DNA of 64,000 bases, from the NCBI GenBank assembly GCA_964619935.1, contig CAZUGO010000012.1, positions 1 to 64,000 on the forward strand, read 5' to 3'. How positions within the stretch are numbered: position 1 is the first letter of the stretch; each line of letters starts with the position of its first letter. The stretch comes from CAZUGO01 sp964619935. GTDB taxonomy: Bacteria; Planctomycetota; Phycisphaerae; UBA1845; CAIVHJ01. The notes under the pieces are model-generated. The model was not told the origin of the DNA, searched no databases, and saw only the letters and a program-made list of their open reading frames with translations. A program made the position numbers and the translations under genes. Positions 27,506 through 37,000 of this stretch are shown one piece after another.

Positions 27506-27576
27506 TAGCCCGTGGTGTAATGGTAACACACCAGGTTTTGGTCCTGGCGTTCCTGGTTCGAGTCCAGGCGGGCTAG
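27506..27576 (+). tRNA. tRNA-Gln (anticodon TTG)
   Basis: A full cloverleaf can be drawn: acceptor TAGCCCG/CGGGCTA (7 bp), D stem GTGT/ACAC, anticodon stem CCAGG/CCTGG with loop TTTTGGT (anticodon TTG), T stem CCTGG/CCAGG with TTCGAGT, discriminator G at 27576. U8 and G73 fit glutamine. The gene has no encoded CCA. glmU starts 29 nt downstream. Confidence 0.93.
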
Positions 27577-27605
27577 TTCGAGTCCGGAATCTAGAGGATC
27601 GACGA

Positions 27606-28361
27606 ATGCGACCTTTGGCGGCAATTGTCTTGGCGGCGGGCAAGAGTACCCGCATGCGCAGCGAACTGCCCAAGGTGCTGCACGCCATCCACGACCGCCC
27701 CATGCTGGCCTACGTGCTGGACGCCTGCTTCGCGGTGGGCGTGCCGGAGATCCACGTCGTCGTGGGTCACGGCAAACAGCAGGTCATCGACCGCTTTGGC
27801 GATGACCGGCGGCTGAAGTGGATCGAGCAGTCCGAGCAGTTGGGCACCGGTCACGCCGTGATGATGGCCGAGCCGGCGCTACGGGATTTTGACGGCGACG
27901 TCCTGATCATCGCCGGCGACATGCCGCTGGTTCAAGCCCGAACCCTGAGCGACCTGGTGGCGCTGCACCGCCGGGTGGGCTCGATGGTCTCGCTGGCCAC
28001 CGCCGAACTGGATGATCCCGACGGCTACGGTCGGGTGATCCGAGATGGCGGCGGCCGGCTGCAGGGCATCGTGGAGCATCGCAACTGCACCCCCGAGCAA
28101 CTCAGGATCCGGGAAGTGAATATCAGTTATTACTGTTTTGACAGCGTGCGGCTGTTTGACGCCTTGCGCCGGATCTCGCCGGACGCCGGCAAGGGCGAGT
28201 ATTACATCACCGACGTGGTGCACCTGCTGGTCGCCGACCGGCGACCTGCGGCGATCCTGCCCGGGGTGGCTCCCGACGATGCCCTGGGCATCAACTCGCC
28301 GGAAGACCTCGAGCGCGTCGCCCGGTGCATGAACCGTCGTCTGGCCCGATCCCGATCATGA
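27606..28361 (+). CDS. glmU: GlmU-like UDP-GlcNAc pyrophosphorylase, uridyltransferase domain only
   Basis: A 251-residue nucleotidyltransferase that should make UDP-GlcNAc from GlcNAc-1-P and UTP for peptidoglycan and lipid A. It has LAAGKSTRMRSELPKVLHAI (the signature loop), EQLGTGHAV, the metal Asp in IIAGDMPL and the sugar-site VNISYYCFD. E. coli GlmU is about 456 residues; the whole left-handed-helix acetyltransferase half is missing here, the gene stopping at ARSRS 20 nt before prs. The acetyl transfer step must then be done by another protein. Confidence 0.88.
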   Translation: MRPLAAIVLAAGKSTRMRSELPKVLHAIHDRPMLAYVLDACFAVGVPEIHVVVGHGKQQVIDRFGDDRRLKWIEQSEQLGTGHAVMMAEPALRDFDGDVLIIAGDMPLVQARTLSDLVALHRRVGSMVSLATAELDDPDGYGRVIRDGGGRLQGIVEHRNCTPEQLRIREVNISYYCFDSVRLFDALRRISPDAGKGEYYITDVVHLLVADRRPAAILPGVAPDDALGINSPEDLERVARCMNRRLARSRS

Positions 28362-28381
28362 TTAACCTTGTGGAGCCCATC

Positions 28382-29329
28382 ATGGACGGATTGAGAATCT
28401 TCGGCGGTACCAGCTCCCAGAATCTGACCGGGAGGATTGCCCGTTACCTGGACATCGAGGTCGGCCGGGCCCACGTCGGCCGCTTCCCGGATGGCGAAAC
28501 CCTGGTCAAGCTCGACGACGACGTCCGCGGCCGGGACTGCTTCGTGGTCCAATCGACCTGCCCGCCGGTGAACGACACGTTGATGGAACTGCTGATCTTC
28601 ATCGATTGCCTGCGGCGGGCCTCGGCCCGGCGGATCACCGCAGTGGTGCCGTATTTTGGCTATGCCCGCCAGGATCGCAAGACCGAAGGCCGCACCCCGA
28701 TCACCGCGAAGCTGGTGGCCAACATGATCGCCCAGGCGGGCGCCCAGCGGGTGCTGACCATGGATTTGCACGCCGACCAGATCCAGGGCTTCTTCGATCT
28801 CCCGCTCGACCATCTGACCGCAGAACCGGTGATCACCGGCCACTTCAAGAAGCACGGTCTGGGCAAGATCGTGACCGTGTCCCCCGATGTTGGCAACATG
28901 AAGAAGGCCAACAGCTATGCCTCCCGGCTGGGCGGCGACTTTGCGGTCATCGACAAACGCCGCCGCGACGGCGATTCGATCGAGATGGTCAACCTGATCG
29001 GCGATGTCCGGGATCGTGACGTTCTGATCTTTGACGACATGATTACCACTGCCGGCACGGTCTGCGGGGCGGCCCGGTTCCTGCGGGACCGCGGAGCCAA
29101 GTCGGTGACCGTCTCGGCCACGCACCCGATCTTCGCCACGCCGGCCGTTGACCGCCTCCTGGGGAGCGGCATCGACCACATCTGCGTGACCGACACCATC
29201 CCCTTGAGCAGCGACGCCCGCGAGCGTCTGTCCAATATCACCGTGCTGTCCGTCGCGGAGTTGATGGGTGAGGCCATTCGCCGGATTCACCGCAACGAGT
29301 CAGTCAGCGCCATGTTCGACAATCAGTAA
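28382..29329 (+). CDS. prs: Ribose-phosphate pyrophosphokinase
   Basis: Makes PRPP for nucleotide, His and Trp synthesis. Seen: GRFPDGET, the ATP-binding YFGYARQDRK, the divalent-metal segment TMDLHADQIQGFFD and the PRPP loop VLIFDDMITTAGTV. Length 315 fits class I enzymes. The ATG at 28382 has GTGGAG upstream and matches the family start (LRIFGGTSSQ); an upstream ATG at 28358 is less likely. The glmU-prs-rplY-pth order is common in many bacteria. Confidence 0.95.
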   Translation: MDGLRIFGGTSSQNLTGRIARYLDIEVGRAHVGRFPDGETLVKLDDDVRGRDCFVVQSTCPPVNDTLMELLIFIDCLRRASARRITAVVPYFGYARQDRKTEGRTPITAKLVANMIAQAGAQRVLTMDLHADQIQGFFDLPLDHLTAEPVITGHFKKHGLGKIVTVSPDVGNMKKANSYASRLGGDFAVIDKRRRDGDSIEMVNLIGDVRDRDVLIFDDMITTAGTVCGAARFLRDRGAKSVTVSATHPIFATPAVDRLLGSGIDHICVTDTIPLSSDARERLSNITVLSVAELMGEAIRRIHRNESVSAMFDNQ

Positions 29330-29351
29330 ACGATGATGGAGTAGCTCAATC

Positions 29352-29996
29352 ATGGAGTCACAAACACTTACCGCCACCAGCCGCAGCAGCATCGGGACCC
29401 ATTGCTGCCGCAAACTGCGCGACCGCGGCCAGGTGCCGGGGATCATCTACGGCCATGGGGAAGCGCCGCAGGCGTTCAGCGTGGACCGTCACGATCTTGA
29501 GGTCCAACTGGGCCGCGGGCATCACGTGTTGGCGCTCGATCTCGACGCCCAGACCCGCTCCTACCTCGTCAAGGACGTGCAGTACGATCCTCTGGGCACC
29601 CACGTGGTGCACGTCGATCTGGCCCGGATCGACCTGCACGAGAAGGTCCGCCTGAAGATCGCCGTCGAGCTGCGCGGCACCCCCCAGGGGACCACCGAGG
29701 GTGGCGTGCTGGACCAGCTGCTTAACGAGTTGGAAATCGAGTGCCTGGCCTCGGCTATTCCGCACGAAATCCGGGCCACGGTCGGCCACCTGGGGGTCAA
29801 CCAGTCGCTGACCGTCGGCGACCTGCAACTGCCCGATGGCGTGGTGCCCACCCTGAACGCCGACACCGTGATCGCCACGGTGCGGGTCATCGCCGAGGAG
29901 CTGGCACCCGAAGAGGCCGAGGAGGCCGAGGCCACGGAACCCGAGATCATTTCTCGCGGCAAGGAGGAGAAAGCCGGTGAGGAATCGGACTCCTGA
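29352..29996 (+). CDS. rplY: 50S ribosomal protein bL25 (CTC form)
   Basis: A 214-residue 5S rRNA-binding protein of the long CTC type. N-terminal domain: KLRDRGQVPGIIYGHGEAPQ; C-terminal domain ends with an acidic tail (EELAPEEAEEAEATEPEI). It sits 22 nt after prs and 17 nt before pth, the classical arrangement. Confidence 0.93.
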   Translation: MESQTLTATSRSSIGTHCCRKLRDRGQVPGIIYGHGEAPQAFSVDRHDLEVQLGRGHHVLALDLDAQTRSYLVKDVQYDPLGTHVVHVDLARIDLHEKVRLKIAVELRGTPQGTTEGGVLDQLLNELEIECLASAIPHEIRATVGHLGVNQSLTVGDLQLPDGVVPTLNADTVIATVRVIAEELAPEEAEEAEATEPEIISRGKEEKAGEESDS

Positions 29997-30013
29997 GATG
30001 GGGATTTGCGGCA

Positions 30014-30592
30014 GTGAAACTGGTGGTCGGGCTCGGCAACCCAGGCGTCAAGTACCAGAACACCCGGCACAACCTCGGGTTCATGGTCGTCGACTGTCTG
30101 GCCCGGCGGCTGGCGATCGACGTCTCCCGCGAACGCCTCCAGGCTTGGCTCGGGCTGGGCGAATGCCACGGCCACAAGGTGGTGCTGGCCAAACCCAGCA
30201 CATTCATGAACCGCAGCGGCCAGGCGGTGCTGGCCATCGGGCGCTTTTACAAGCTGGAACTGCCCGACCTGTTGGTGGTCACCGACGACCTGGCCTTGCC
30301 CCTGGGCCGTCTGCGCCTGAGAGCCCGCGGCACTGCGGGCGGGCACAACGGCTTGTCCGACATCGAGCAGCGCTTGGGCTCGGTGGAATACGCCCGGCTG
30401 CGGATCGGGATCGACGCCCCGCAGTGGGATGCCACGGCCCATGTCCTGGGCCTCTTCGACGACGCCGAGCAACCGGTGGTTGTCGCCGCCGTGAACCGCG
30501 CCGCCGATGCCGTGGACTGCTGGATCGAACACGGCCTCGAGAAGGCGATGAATACATACAATCGAGACACGAAGGACTTGCCCGACGATTGA
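30014..30592 (+). CDS. pth: Peptidyl-tRNA hydrolase
   Basis: Recycles tRNA from peptidyl-tRNA that drops off the ribosome. The GTG start leads into KLVVGLGNPGVKYQNTRHNL with the catalytic His; FMNRSG holds the active Asn and DDLALPLGRLRLRARGTAGG the conserved Asp and GGHNG loop. Length 192 is normal. It follows rplY closely and precedes rpsF. Confidence 0.96.
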   Translation: MKLVVGLGNPGVKYQNTRHNLGFMVVDCLARRLAIDVSRERLQAWLGLGECHGHKVVLAKPSTFMNRSGQAVLAIGRFYKLELPDLLVVTDDLALPLGRLRLRARGTAGGHNGLSDIEQRLGSVEYARLRIGIDAPQWDATAHVLGLFDDAEQPVVVAAVNRAADAVDCWIEHGLEKAMNTYNRDTKDLPDD

Positions 30593-30629
30593 CCGGTACC
30601 CACCGGTCGGGAAAGCAGGAGGATGAATC

Positions 30630-31076
30630 TTGAACACCTATGAAATCATGTTCTTGTTCGATCCCACATTCGGGGTCAACTGGGAGGCCGTCCAGGGCGA
30701 AATCAAGCGCCTGATGGATCGCGCCCATGCCGAGGTCATCATTACCAGACGGCTGGAGGAACGCCGGCTGGCCTTTGAGATCAAGGGCCGCAAGCGTGGC
30801 TTGTACGTCCTGACCTACTTCAATGCTCCCGGCGGGAGCATCTCCAGCCTGGAACGCGATGCCCGGCTGACGGAGTCGATCCTGCGGGTGCTCATTCTGC
30901 GGGCCGACGGCATCTCGGAAGAGCGCATGCGGGCGGTGACTCTCGGCGGCATCGCCCAGGAACCGCGCCCCGAACGATCGGACGACAGCGGCCCGCGCCC
31001 GGCGCGACCGGAGACCGCCGATGATGAACCGGCACTGGTCGGGACGCCGACCCACAGCGACGACACCGAGACCTAA
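30630..31076 (+). CDS. rpsF: 30S ribosomal protein bS6
   Basis: A 148-residue small-subunit protein with the start NTYEIMFLFDPTF and the core YVLTYFNAPGGSISSLERDARL. It begins at TTG with AGGAGG at about 7 nt. After the globular part there is an acidic, Pro-rich tail of about 40 residues. It leads the rpsF-ssb-rplI-dnaB block, which lacks the usual rpsR. Confidence 0.93.
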   Translation: MNTYEIMFLFDPTFGVNWEAVQGEIKRLMDRAHAEVIITRRLEERRLAFEIKGRKRGLYVLTYFNAPGGSISSLERDARLTESILRVLILRADGISEERMRAVTLGGIAQEPRPERSDDSGPRPARPETADDEPALVGTPTHSDDTET

Positions 31077-31115
31077 TGGAACCCGCCCCCCCCCCGCTTG
31101 GAGACGAGGTGATCG

Positions 31116-31580
31116 ATGGCCAATTACAACAGGGTGATCATGATTGGGAACCTGACCCGCGATCCGCAACTGTCCTACCTGCCCAGCAGCACGCCGGTGG
31201 TTGAATTCGGGCTGGCCAGCAACCGCCGTTGGCGCGGCCAGGACGGCCAGATGAAGGAGGACACGTGCTTCGTGGATTGCCGGTGCTACGGCAAGCCCGC
31301 TGAAACCATCAACCAGTATGTGTCCAAAGGCCGCCAGCTGATGGTCGAAGGCCGGCTGCAGTTCCAGCAGTGGACCACCCAGGATGGCAACAAGCGCAGC
31401 AAACACATCATCGTGGTGGATGCCTTCCAGTTCCTGGACGGGGGCGGCGGACGCCGCGGCGACACCGCCGCTGGACCGCGCCAGGAGTCTGCCGAGCCGG
31501 CGGCACCAGCGCCCGATGACCACGCACCAGCACCCGATGACCACGCACCGGCGCCGGCCGACAGTGACATTCCGTTTTGA
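31116..31580 (+). CDS. ssb: Single-stranded DNA-binding protein
   Basis: A 154-residue OB-fold protein: NRVIMIGNLTRDPQLSYLPS, FVDCRCYGKPAETINQYVSK, GRQLMVEGRLQFQQW. It ends with a flexible Pro/Asp-rich linker holding a tandem repeat (PDDHAPA twice) and the partner-binding tip DSDIPF. It has GGAGACGAGGTGATCG upstream. The position after rpsF is normal. Confidence 0.95.
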   Translation: MANYNRVIMIGNLTRDPQLSYLPSSTPVVEFGLASNRRWRGQDGQMKEDTCFVDCRCYGKPAETINQYVSKGRQLMVEGRLQFQQWTTQDGNKRSKHIIVVDAFQFLDGGGGRRGDTAAGPRQESAEPAAPAPDDHAPAPDDHAPAPADSDIPF

Positions 31581-31806
31581 GCGCTGTGAACAGCGCCGCG
31601 ACCTGACGGCGCCCCGCGCGGCCCGTCCCGGCGGCAGGTGTCGCTGGCGACGGGAATTAGCACCAGCGCCGCGAGCCCGCCAGGTCATGACCGGTGAAAC
31701 CATGCACCGGGAATTGTTCAAACGGCCCCGGAAATACTTGCCGGTCGCCAACCAGAATCGGTTAGGATCTAGCGATCGCAACGACTGACCACAAGGATTT
31801 GAAACC

Positions 31807-32343
31807 ATGAAGTTACTACTCACCCGAGACATTCGCAATCTTGGCATGATCGGCGACGTGGTCGACGTCAAACAAGGCTTCGCCCGCAACTACCTGATCC
31901 CGCAGCGGCTGGCCGTCGAACCGACCCGGGCCAACATGAAGGCCATCGAGGAGGCCCGCGTCAAGGCCGCCGAGGTGCGGGCCCTGCGTGCCGAGCAAAT
32001 GCGGGCCGCCGCCGAGCGGCTGTCCGGCACCGAGATCACCATCAAGGCCGCCGCCAACGCCGAGGGCGTGCTCTACGGCTCGGTCGGCCCCCGGGAGATC
32101 GCCGCTGCATTGCGTCACGAAGGACACACCGTCGAGACCGCCCAGGTGCTGTTGCACACGCCCATCCGCCATCTGGACAACGTCAGCGTGCCGGTGGAGT
32201 TCACCGAGGACCTGACCGTCGAGGTTAAGGTCTGGGTGGTCCGTGAAGCAGCATCCGCGGAATGGGACCAGGGGGCCACGGCTCAACGCACGGAGGCGGA
32301 TCGACATGACCACGACTCAGATTCCCCCGCGGACGACGACTAG
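31807..32343 (+). CDS. rplI: 50S ribosomal protein bL9
   Basis: A 178-residue ribosomal protein: MKLLLTRDIRNLGMIGDVVD and VKQGFARNYLIPQRLAV are diagnostic, followed by the long helix and C-terminal domain (ITIKAAANAEGVLYGSVGPR). The C-terminal 20 residues form an extra tail that overlaps the start of dnaB by 38 nt. The 226-nt gap before it, where rpsR would be expected, holds no bS18 frame. Confidence 0.95.
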   Translation: MKLLLTRDIRNLGMIGDVVDVKQGFARNYLIPQRLAVEPTRANMKAIEEARVKAAEVRALRAEQMRAAAERLSGTEITIKAAANAEGVLYGSVGPREIAAALRHEGHTVETAQVLLHTPIRHLDNVSVPVEFTEDLTVEVKVWVVREAASAEWDQGATAQRTEADRHDHDSDSPADDD

Positions 32344-33709
32344 CGTCCCGGCCGCCGACCGGCTGCCACCGCAGGATCACGAAGCGGAGATGAGCCTGCT
32401 GGGCTCGATGCTGCTCGACCGCGAGGCCATCGAGCTGGTCCTGCCGCTCATCGGCCGCGAGGAAGCCCGCTGCTTCTACACCCCGGCGCACCGCACGCTG
32501 TACGAGATTCTGGTCGACCTCTACGACCAGGGCAAGCCCATCGACCTGATCGTGGTCAAGGACGAGTTGCTGCGCCGCCGCCGCCTGGAGGACGTGGGCG
32601 GCGAGGCCGCCATGATCGAGATGGTCCAGACCGTCCCCACCTGGGTCAACGCTGAGCACTACGCCCGCATCGTCAAAGACAAGAGCATGCTCCGCGACCT
32701 GATCGAGTGCGCCGGCCAGATTCTCAACGAAGCGTATGCCGACGCCGACGAGGTTCGTCAAGTCCTGGATCGCGCCGAGCGGACCCTGTTCGAGGTCACC
32801 GAGCAGCGGGTCAGCAACCAGATGCAGACCCTGCACGAGACCCTCTCAGATGTGTTCCGGATGATCGAGTCGCGCACCGACCACTACGTCAGCGGCGTGT
32901 CCAGCGGATTCGTGGAGTTCGACGAGCTGACCTCGGGACTGCAGAACGGCGAACTGATCATCATCGCCGCCCGACCCAGCATGGGCAAGACCGCCCTGAG
33001 TTTGAACATGGCGGAGCGATTGGCCGCCGACGACAAGGTCCCCGCCGCGTACTTCTCCATGGAAATGACCCGCCAGCAGGTGGCCCAGCGGATCCTGTGC
33101 TCCCGCGGCCGCATCGATGCTCACCGCCTGCGCCGCGGCATGCTCAGCGAGAAAGAAATCGCTCAACTCAGCTTCGTCTGCGACGACCTCAAGGATGCCC
33201 CGCTGTTCGTGGACGACACGCCCGGCATGAGCATTCTGGAACTGCGGGCCAAAGCCCGCCGGCTGCAAATGAGGCACCGCATCCGCTGCGTGTTTGTGGA
33301 TTACCTGCAGTTGATGCATGCCCCTGGAGCCGGCCGCCAGAACAACCGCCAGGAGGAAATCGCCACCATCAGCCGCGGGCTCAAGGCCTTGGCTCGGGAA
33401 CTGCACATTCCGGTGGTGGCCATGGCACAGCTCAACCGGGCTTCCGAAATCCGCGAAGACCATCGCCCGCGAATGAGTGATCTTCGGGAATCAGGCGCCA
33501 TCGAACAGGATGCCGACGTCGTGGCCCTGCTGCACCGCGAAGAGTACTTCAAGCCCGAGGACGTCTCGCTCAAGGGCCGCGCCGACCTGATCCTCGCCAA
33601 GCAGCGCAACGGACCGACGGGCACCGTGCGACTGCACTTCAACAAGCAGCTCACCCGCTTCGACAACCTGTCGCTGGCACCGGACCCGTACGACGACGAC
33701 GGTCTCTAG
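32306..33709 (+). CDS. dnaB: Replicative DNA helicase DnaB
   Basis: A 467-residue hexameric helicase for the replication fork. N-terminal domain: LPPQDHEAEMSLLGSMLLDR; linker then the RecA-like motor with Walker A ARPSMGKTALSLNMA, Walker B CVFVDYLQLM, and the C-terminal SDLRESGAIEQDADVV and KQRNGPTGTV. The ATG at 32306 lies inside rplI with GGAGG 9 nt upstream. No intein is present. Confidence 0.96.
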   Translation: MTTTQIPPRTTTSVPAADRLPPQDHEAEMSLLGSMLLDREAIELVLPLIGREEARCFYTPAHRTLYEILVDLYDQGKPIDLIVVKDELLRRRRLEDVGGEAAMIEMVQTVPTWVNAEHYARIVKDKSMLRDLIECAGQILNEAYADADEVRQVLDRAERTLFEVTEQRVSNQMQTLHETLSDVFRMIESRTDHYVSGVSSGFVEFDELTSGLQNGELIIIAARPSMGKTALSLNMAERLAADDKVPAAYFSMEMTRQQVAQRILCSRGRIDAHRLRRGMLSEKEIAQLSFVCDDLKDAPLFVDDTPGMSILELRAKARRLQMRHRIRCVFVDYLQLMHAPGAGRQNNRQEEIATISRGLKALARELHIPVVAMAQLNRASEIREDHRPRMSDLRESGAIEQDADVVALLHREEYFKPEDVSLKGRADLILAKQRNGPTGTVRLHFNKQLTRFDNLSLAPDPYDDDGL

Positions 33710-33891
33710 GGCGGGTGGGCGGAAGCCCGCGCTCGCTGTGAGTTCTTTTCTCATGCCGCGCGACCGGGCCCGGCTTCCCATCCGGCCGACCTCGCTATAG
33801 AATGCGGCACCGATGGCGCGGCTTCTTCGCGGCGGACACGTCTTCGCCGTCGCAGCATTCAGTTTGGTATTCCGGCATTTTGGGCCTGCCC

Positions 33892-36228
33892 ATGAACGAT
33901 CACAGCCGACAATCACGCGGCGGCTCGGCCCGAGGCGCCGTGCTGGGGTGGTTGCTGCTGGCGGCTGCCGCCGGCGGACAGGTCCCGGATCAGACCATCG
34001 TCGGAGCCGTTCACTTCGAAGGACTCGCTCGAGTCAGTGAGACCTTCTGTCGCGGCCAGGTGGTGACCACCGCCGGGCAGCCGTTCTCGCAAACCCTGTT
34101 GGACGAGGACGTCCGCCGCCTGAAGCGCAGCGGCAAGTTCCTCAGCGTGGGCACCACGACCGACCTGCAGGCCGGACAACTGTCGGTGACCTTCGTGGTG
34201 GTGGAGCGTCCGGTCATCCAGTCCATTGAGTTCCTCGGCAACGTCAAGTATTCGGACACCGAGCTGCTGCGCGACCTCGACCTCGCCCCCGGCGATCCGC
34301 TGAGCGTCTTCGCCGTCCGGCAGCGCCTGGCCGAACTCCAGCAGCGCTACCAGGATGCCGGGCATGCCGACATCCGAGTCTCGGTCGACGAAGCCGCCCT
34401 GCGTGACGAGCAGCGAATCGTCTTCACCATCGAAGAAGGCCCCCGCGTCCGCCTGCGCGAAATCGCCTTTGAGGGCAACACCCGGTTTCCCGAGGGCGAA
34501 CTGCGCCGCAAGACCACGGCCAGTACCTACCTCCCGCTGCTGCGAACCGGTGACTTTAATCCCGAAGCGGCCGAGCGCGATGCCGCCGGCCTGCAGAATT
34601 TTTATCGCGACCGCGGGTTCCTCGATGCCCGAACCAGCTATCGGACCGACAACCTGGGGCCCGCCGAAGATCTCCGGCTGGTGTTCATGATCGAAGAAGG
34701 CACGCAGTACCACATCGGGGAGATCCGTTTCGAGGACCATGCCGCCTGCTCCGAGGCCGAACTGCAAAGCGCCATGCAACTGCAGCCTGGCGCCGTCATG
34801 CGGCAAGACTGGCTTCGGGCCGACCTCGAAACCCTGCGCCGCCGGTACGGCGAGTTGGGCTACCTCTACGCCACGCTGCAGGCCGTCCCCGACTTCACGG
34901 AAACACCGGGCGAAGTCCGCCTGACCATTCGCATTACCGAAGGCCGCTCCTACACCATCAACAGCATCCCCATCCGCGGCAACCAGCAGACCCAGGACCG
35001 CGTGATCCGCCGGGAGTTGGCCTTCTTCCCAACCGAGCTGTTTGATACCTCCAAAGTCGAGCGCAGCGAGAAGAACCTGCGGTCGACCGGGCTGTTCCAA
35101 CTGGTCACCATCACCCCGGTGGGCAACGATCCCGAGGGCCGCAGCGCCCTGGTCGACGTCGTCGAAAGCGACCAGACCACCAACTTCATCGTGGGCGGCG
35201 GCATTGGCAGCAACAGTGGCGTTGCGGGCACGGTGTCCTTCGAGGCCCGTAATTTCGATTTGTTCGACTGGCCGGTGTCCTGGGGCGAGTTCTTCCGAGG
35301 CCGATCGTTCCGGGGTGCCGGGCAATACTTTCGCACCGAATTCTCTCCCGGCTCGGATGTCTCCAGCTTCCGGATCGACTTCCGCGAACCGTATCTGCTG
35401 AACCGGCCGGTGCGACTGGGAACCAGCCTCTACCTGTTTGAACGCGGGCGCGAAGAGTACGACGAAGAGCGGCTCGGCGGCCTGGTCAGCCTGGGGAAGA
35501 CCTTGGAGTCCGGGCCGCTCCAGGACTGGTCCACCGAGGTCGCCTTCCGCCTCGAGGACGTGAAAATCGGAGACCTGGAGTTCTGGCCGGCGGAAGACAT
35601 CCGCGACGCCGAAGGACACAACCTGATCATGTCGGTCCAGGGACGACTGGTCCGCAACCGCACCGACCAGCGGTTCTTCCCCACGGAGGGTGACCTGCTG
35701 TCGCTGTCGTACGAGCAAGCCTTTGGCGATTTCACGTTCGGCAAGGCCCAGGCCAGCTACAAGTGGTACAAGACCCTGCGGATGGACGCCCAAAACCGCC
35801 CCGGGGTGCTGGGCCTCAAAGGCGAAGCCGGATACATTGTCGGGGACGCCCCGGTCTTCGAGCGCTTCTACGCCGGAGGACTGGGCTCCCTGCGCGGATT
35901 TGAGTACCGCGGCGTGACCCCGCGGGACGGCCCCTTTTTCGACGATGACCAGCGCATCGGCGGCGACTTCGAGTTGCTGGCCGGAGCCGAGTATGCCTTC
36001 CCGCTGTTCAGCGACACCTTCCGCGGCGTGGTCTTCTCGGACATGGGCACGATCGAAGAAGGCTTCGAGTTGACCGACTGGCGGGCCTCGGTGGGATTCG
36101 GGGTGCGGATCTTCATCGAGAACTTCCTCGGGCCCATCCCCATCGAGCTGAACCTGGCCCTGCCGATCGCCAAGGACGGCAACGACGACACCCAGGTCTT
36201 CAGTTTCGCCATCGGCCTGACTTTCTAG
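33892..36228 (+). CDS. bamA: Outer-membrane assembly factor BamA (Omp85)
   Basis: A 778-residue protein with a signal helix (GAVLGWLLLAAAAGGQ), a string of POTRA domains over residues about 25-400 (for example IQSIEFLGNVKYSDTELL, LREIAFEGNTRFPEGELR, INSIPIRGNQQTQDRVIR) and a C-terminal 16-strand barrel with the Omp85 signature region FYAGGLGSLRGFEYRGV. It ends in Phe, as barrels do. It inserts outer-membrane proteins and so shows that this organism has a diderm envelope. skp follows after 58 nt. Confidence 0.93.
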   Translation: MNDHSRQSRGGSARGAVLGWLLLAAAAGGQVPDQTIVGAVHFEGLARVSETFCRGQVVTTAGQPFSQTLLDEDVRRLKRSGKFLSVGTTTDLQAGQLSVTFVVVERPVIQSIEFLGNVKYSDTELLRDLDLAPGDPLSVFAVRQRLAELQQRYQDAGHADIRVSVDEAALRDEQRIVFTIEEGPRVRLREIAFEGNTRFPEGELRRKTTASTYLPLLRTGDFNPEAAERDAAGLQNFYRDRGFLDARTSYRTDNLGPAEDLRLVFMIEEGTQYHIGEIRFEDHAACSEAELQSAMQLQPGAVMRQDWLRADLETLRRRYGELGYLYATLQAVPDFTETPGEVRLTIRITEGRSYTINSIPIRGNQQTQDRVIRRELAFFPTELFDTSKVERSEKNLRSTGLFQLVTITPVGNDPEGRSALVDVVESDQTTNFIVGGGIGSNSGVAGTVSFEARNFDLFDWPVSWGEFFRGRSFRGAGQYFRTEFSPGSDVSSFRIDFREPYLLNRPVRLGTSLYLFERGREEYDEERLGGLVSLGKTLESGPLQDWSTEVAFRLEDVKIGDLEFWPAEDIRDAEGHNLIMSVQGRLVRNRTDQRFFPTEGDLLSLSYEQAFGDFTFGKAQASYKWYKTLRMDAQNRPGVLGLKGEAGYIVGDAPVFERFYAGGLGSLRGFEYRGVTPRDGPFFDDDQRIGGDFELLAGAEYAFPLFSDTFRGVVFSDMGTIEEGFELTDWRASVGFGVRIFIENFLGPIPIELNLALPIAKDGNDDTQVFSFAIGLTF

Positions 36229-36286
36229 GCCCGGCTCCCTACAATGGGTTTCTTCCAACCGCCTCCTGTTTGTCGAGGATTAGACC

Positions 36287-36910
36287 ATGCGATTCAGAAC
36301 GGTCATTGTGTTGGGAATCGGTTGCGGCAGCATCATCGTGGCCGCCACGGCGGGCGGCCAATCCGCGGCGCCGGCAGGCAGTGTCGCCGTTGTCAATCTC
36401 ACCGTGGTCTTCGAACGGGTCCAGATCGCCCAGGATCTGGAGCGGGTTTTTGGCGGCCGGAAGTCGGAGATCCAGGCCGAGGCGGAGACCCTGCGGCGGG
36501 ACCTCCGCGGACTGCAGCGCGAACTCGATTCCGGCGCGTTTGCCAAGGGCAGCGCGGACCACCAGGACCGGGTGCAGCGCTTGGATCGCAAGGAAGTTGA
36601 ACTGCAGCTGTTCCTGCGGCACAACGAGCGCTCGCTGGGCGAACAACACAAGCAGTGGTTTGCGGACGTGTACAAGCGGGTCACGCAAGCGTGCCGCGAG
36701 ATCGCCCAGGCGGCCGGCATCGATGTGGTGCTCTCCGACAACCCGGTGAATTTCGAGGTTCCCGACGCCTCCGGGCTGATCGGCCAGTTCCTGCAAAAGC
36801 AGGTGGTCTACGCCAGCCCGCGCCTGGATCTGACCGGCCAGGTGATCGAACGGGTCGACCAGGAGTACCTCAGCCAAGGAGGCCCGACCCTCATCGAACT
36901 TGCCAAGTAG
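36287..36910 (+). CDS. skp: OmpH/Skp-family periplasmic chaperone
   Basis: A 207-residue exported protein: signal peptide TVIVLGIGCGSIIVAATAGG, then VAVVNLTVVFERVQIAQDLE, a long charged helical hairpin (residues about 50-140), and a C-terminal strand region ending in DLTGQVIERVDQEYL. Skp holds unfolded outer-membrane proteins for BamA. The gene order bamA-skp-lpxD is the same as in proteobacteria. Confidence 0.88.
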   Translation: MRFRTVIVLGIGCGSIIVAATAGGQSAAPAGSVAVVNLTVVFERVQIAQDLERVFGGRKSEIQAEAETLRRDLRGLQRELDSGAFAKGSADHQDRVQRLDRKEVELQLFLRHNERSLGEQHKQWFADVYKRVTQACREIAQAAGIDVVLSDNPVNFEVPDASGLIGQFLQKQVVYASPRLDLTGQVIERVDQEYLSQGGPTLIELAK

Positions 36911-37000
36911 ACCGCAAGTTGGGATCATTGTGATGTTTATCATCCGCGGCACGCGGCACGCCCGGGCCTGTGAGGGTGGTGTGCCCAGGTAGGTTCGGTC

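Noticed and set aside
33913..36258. A 781-codon open frame opposite bamA, and similar long frames opposite lpxD/skp and mfd
   Set aside because: High GC leaves few stops on the other strand. They have no family motifs, while the plus-strand (bamA, lpxD) and minus-strand (mfd) genes are clear.
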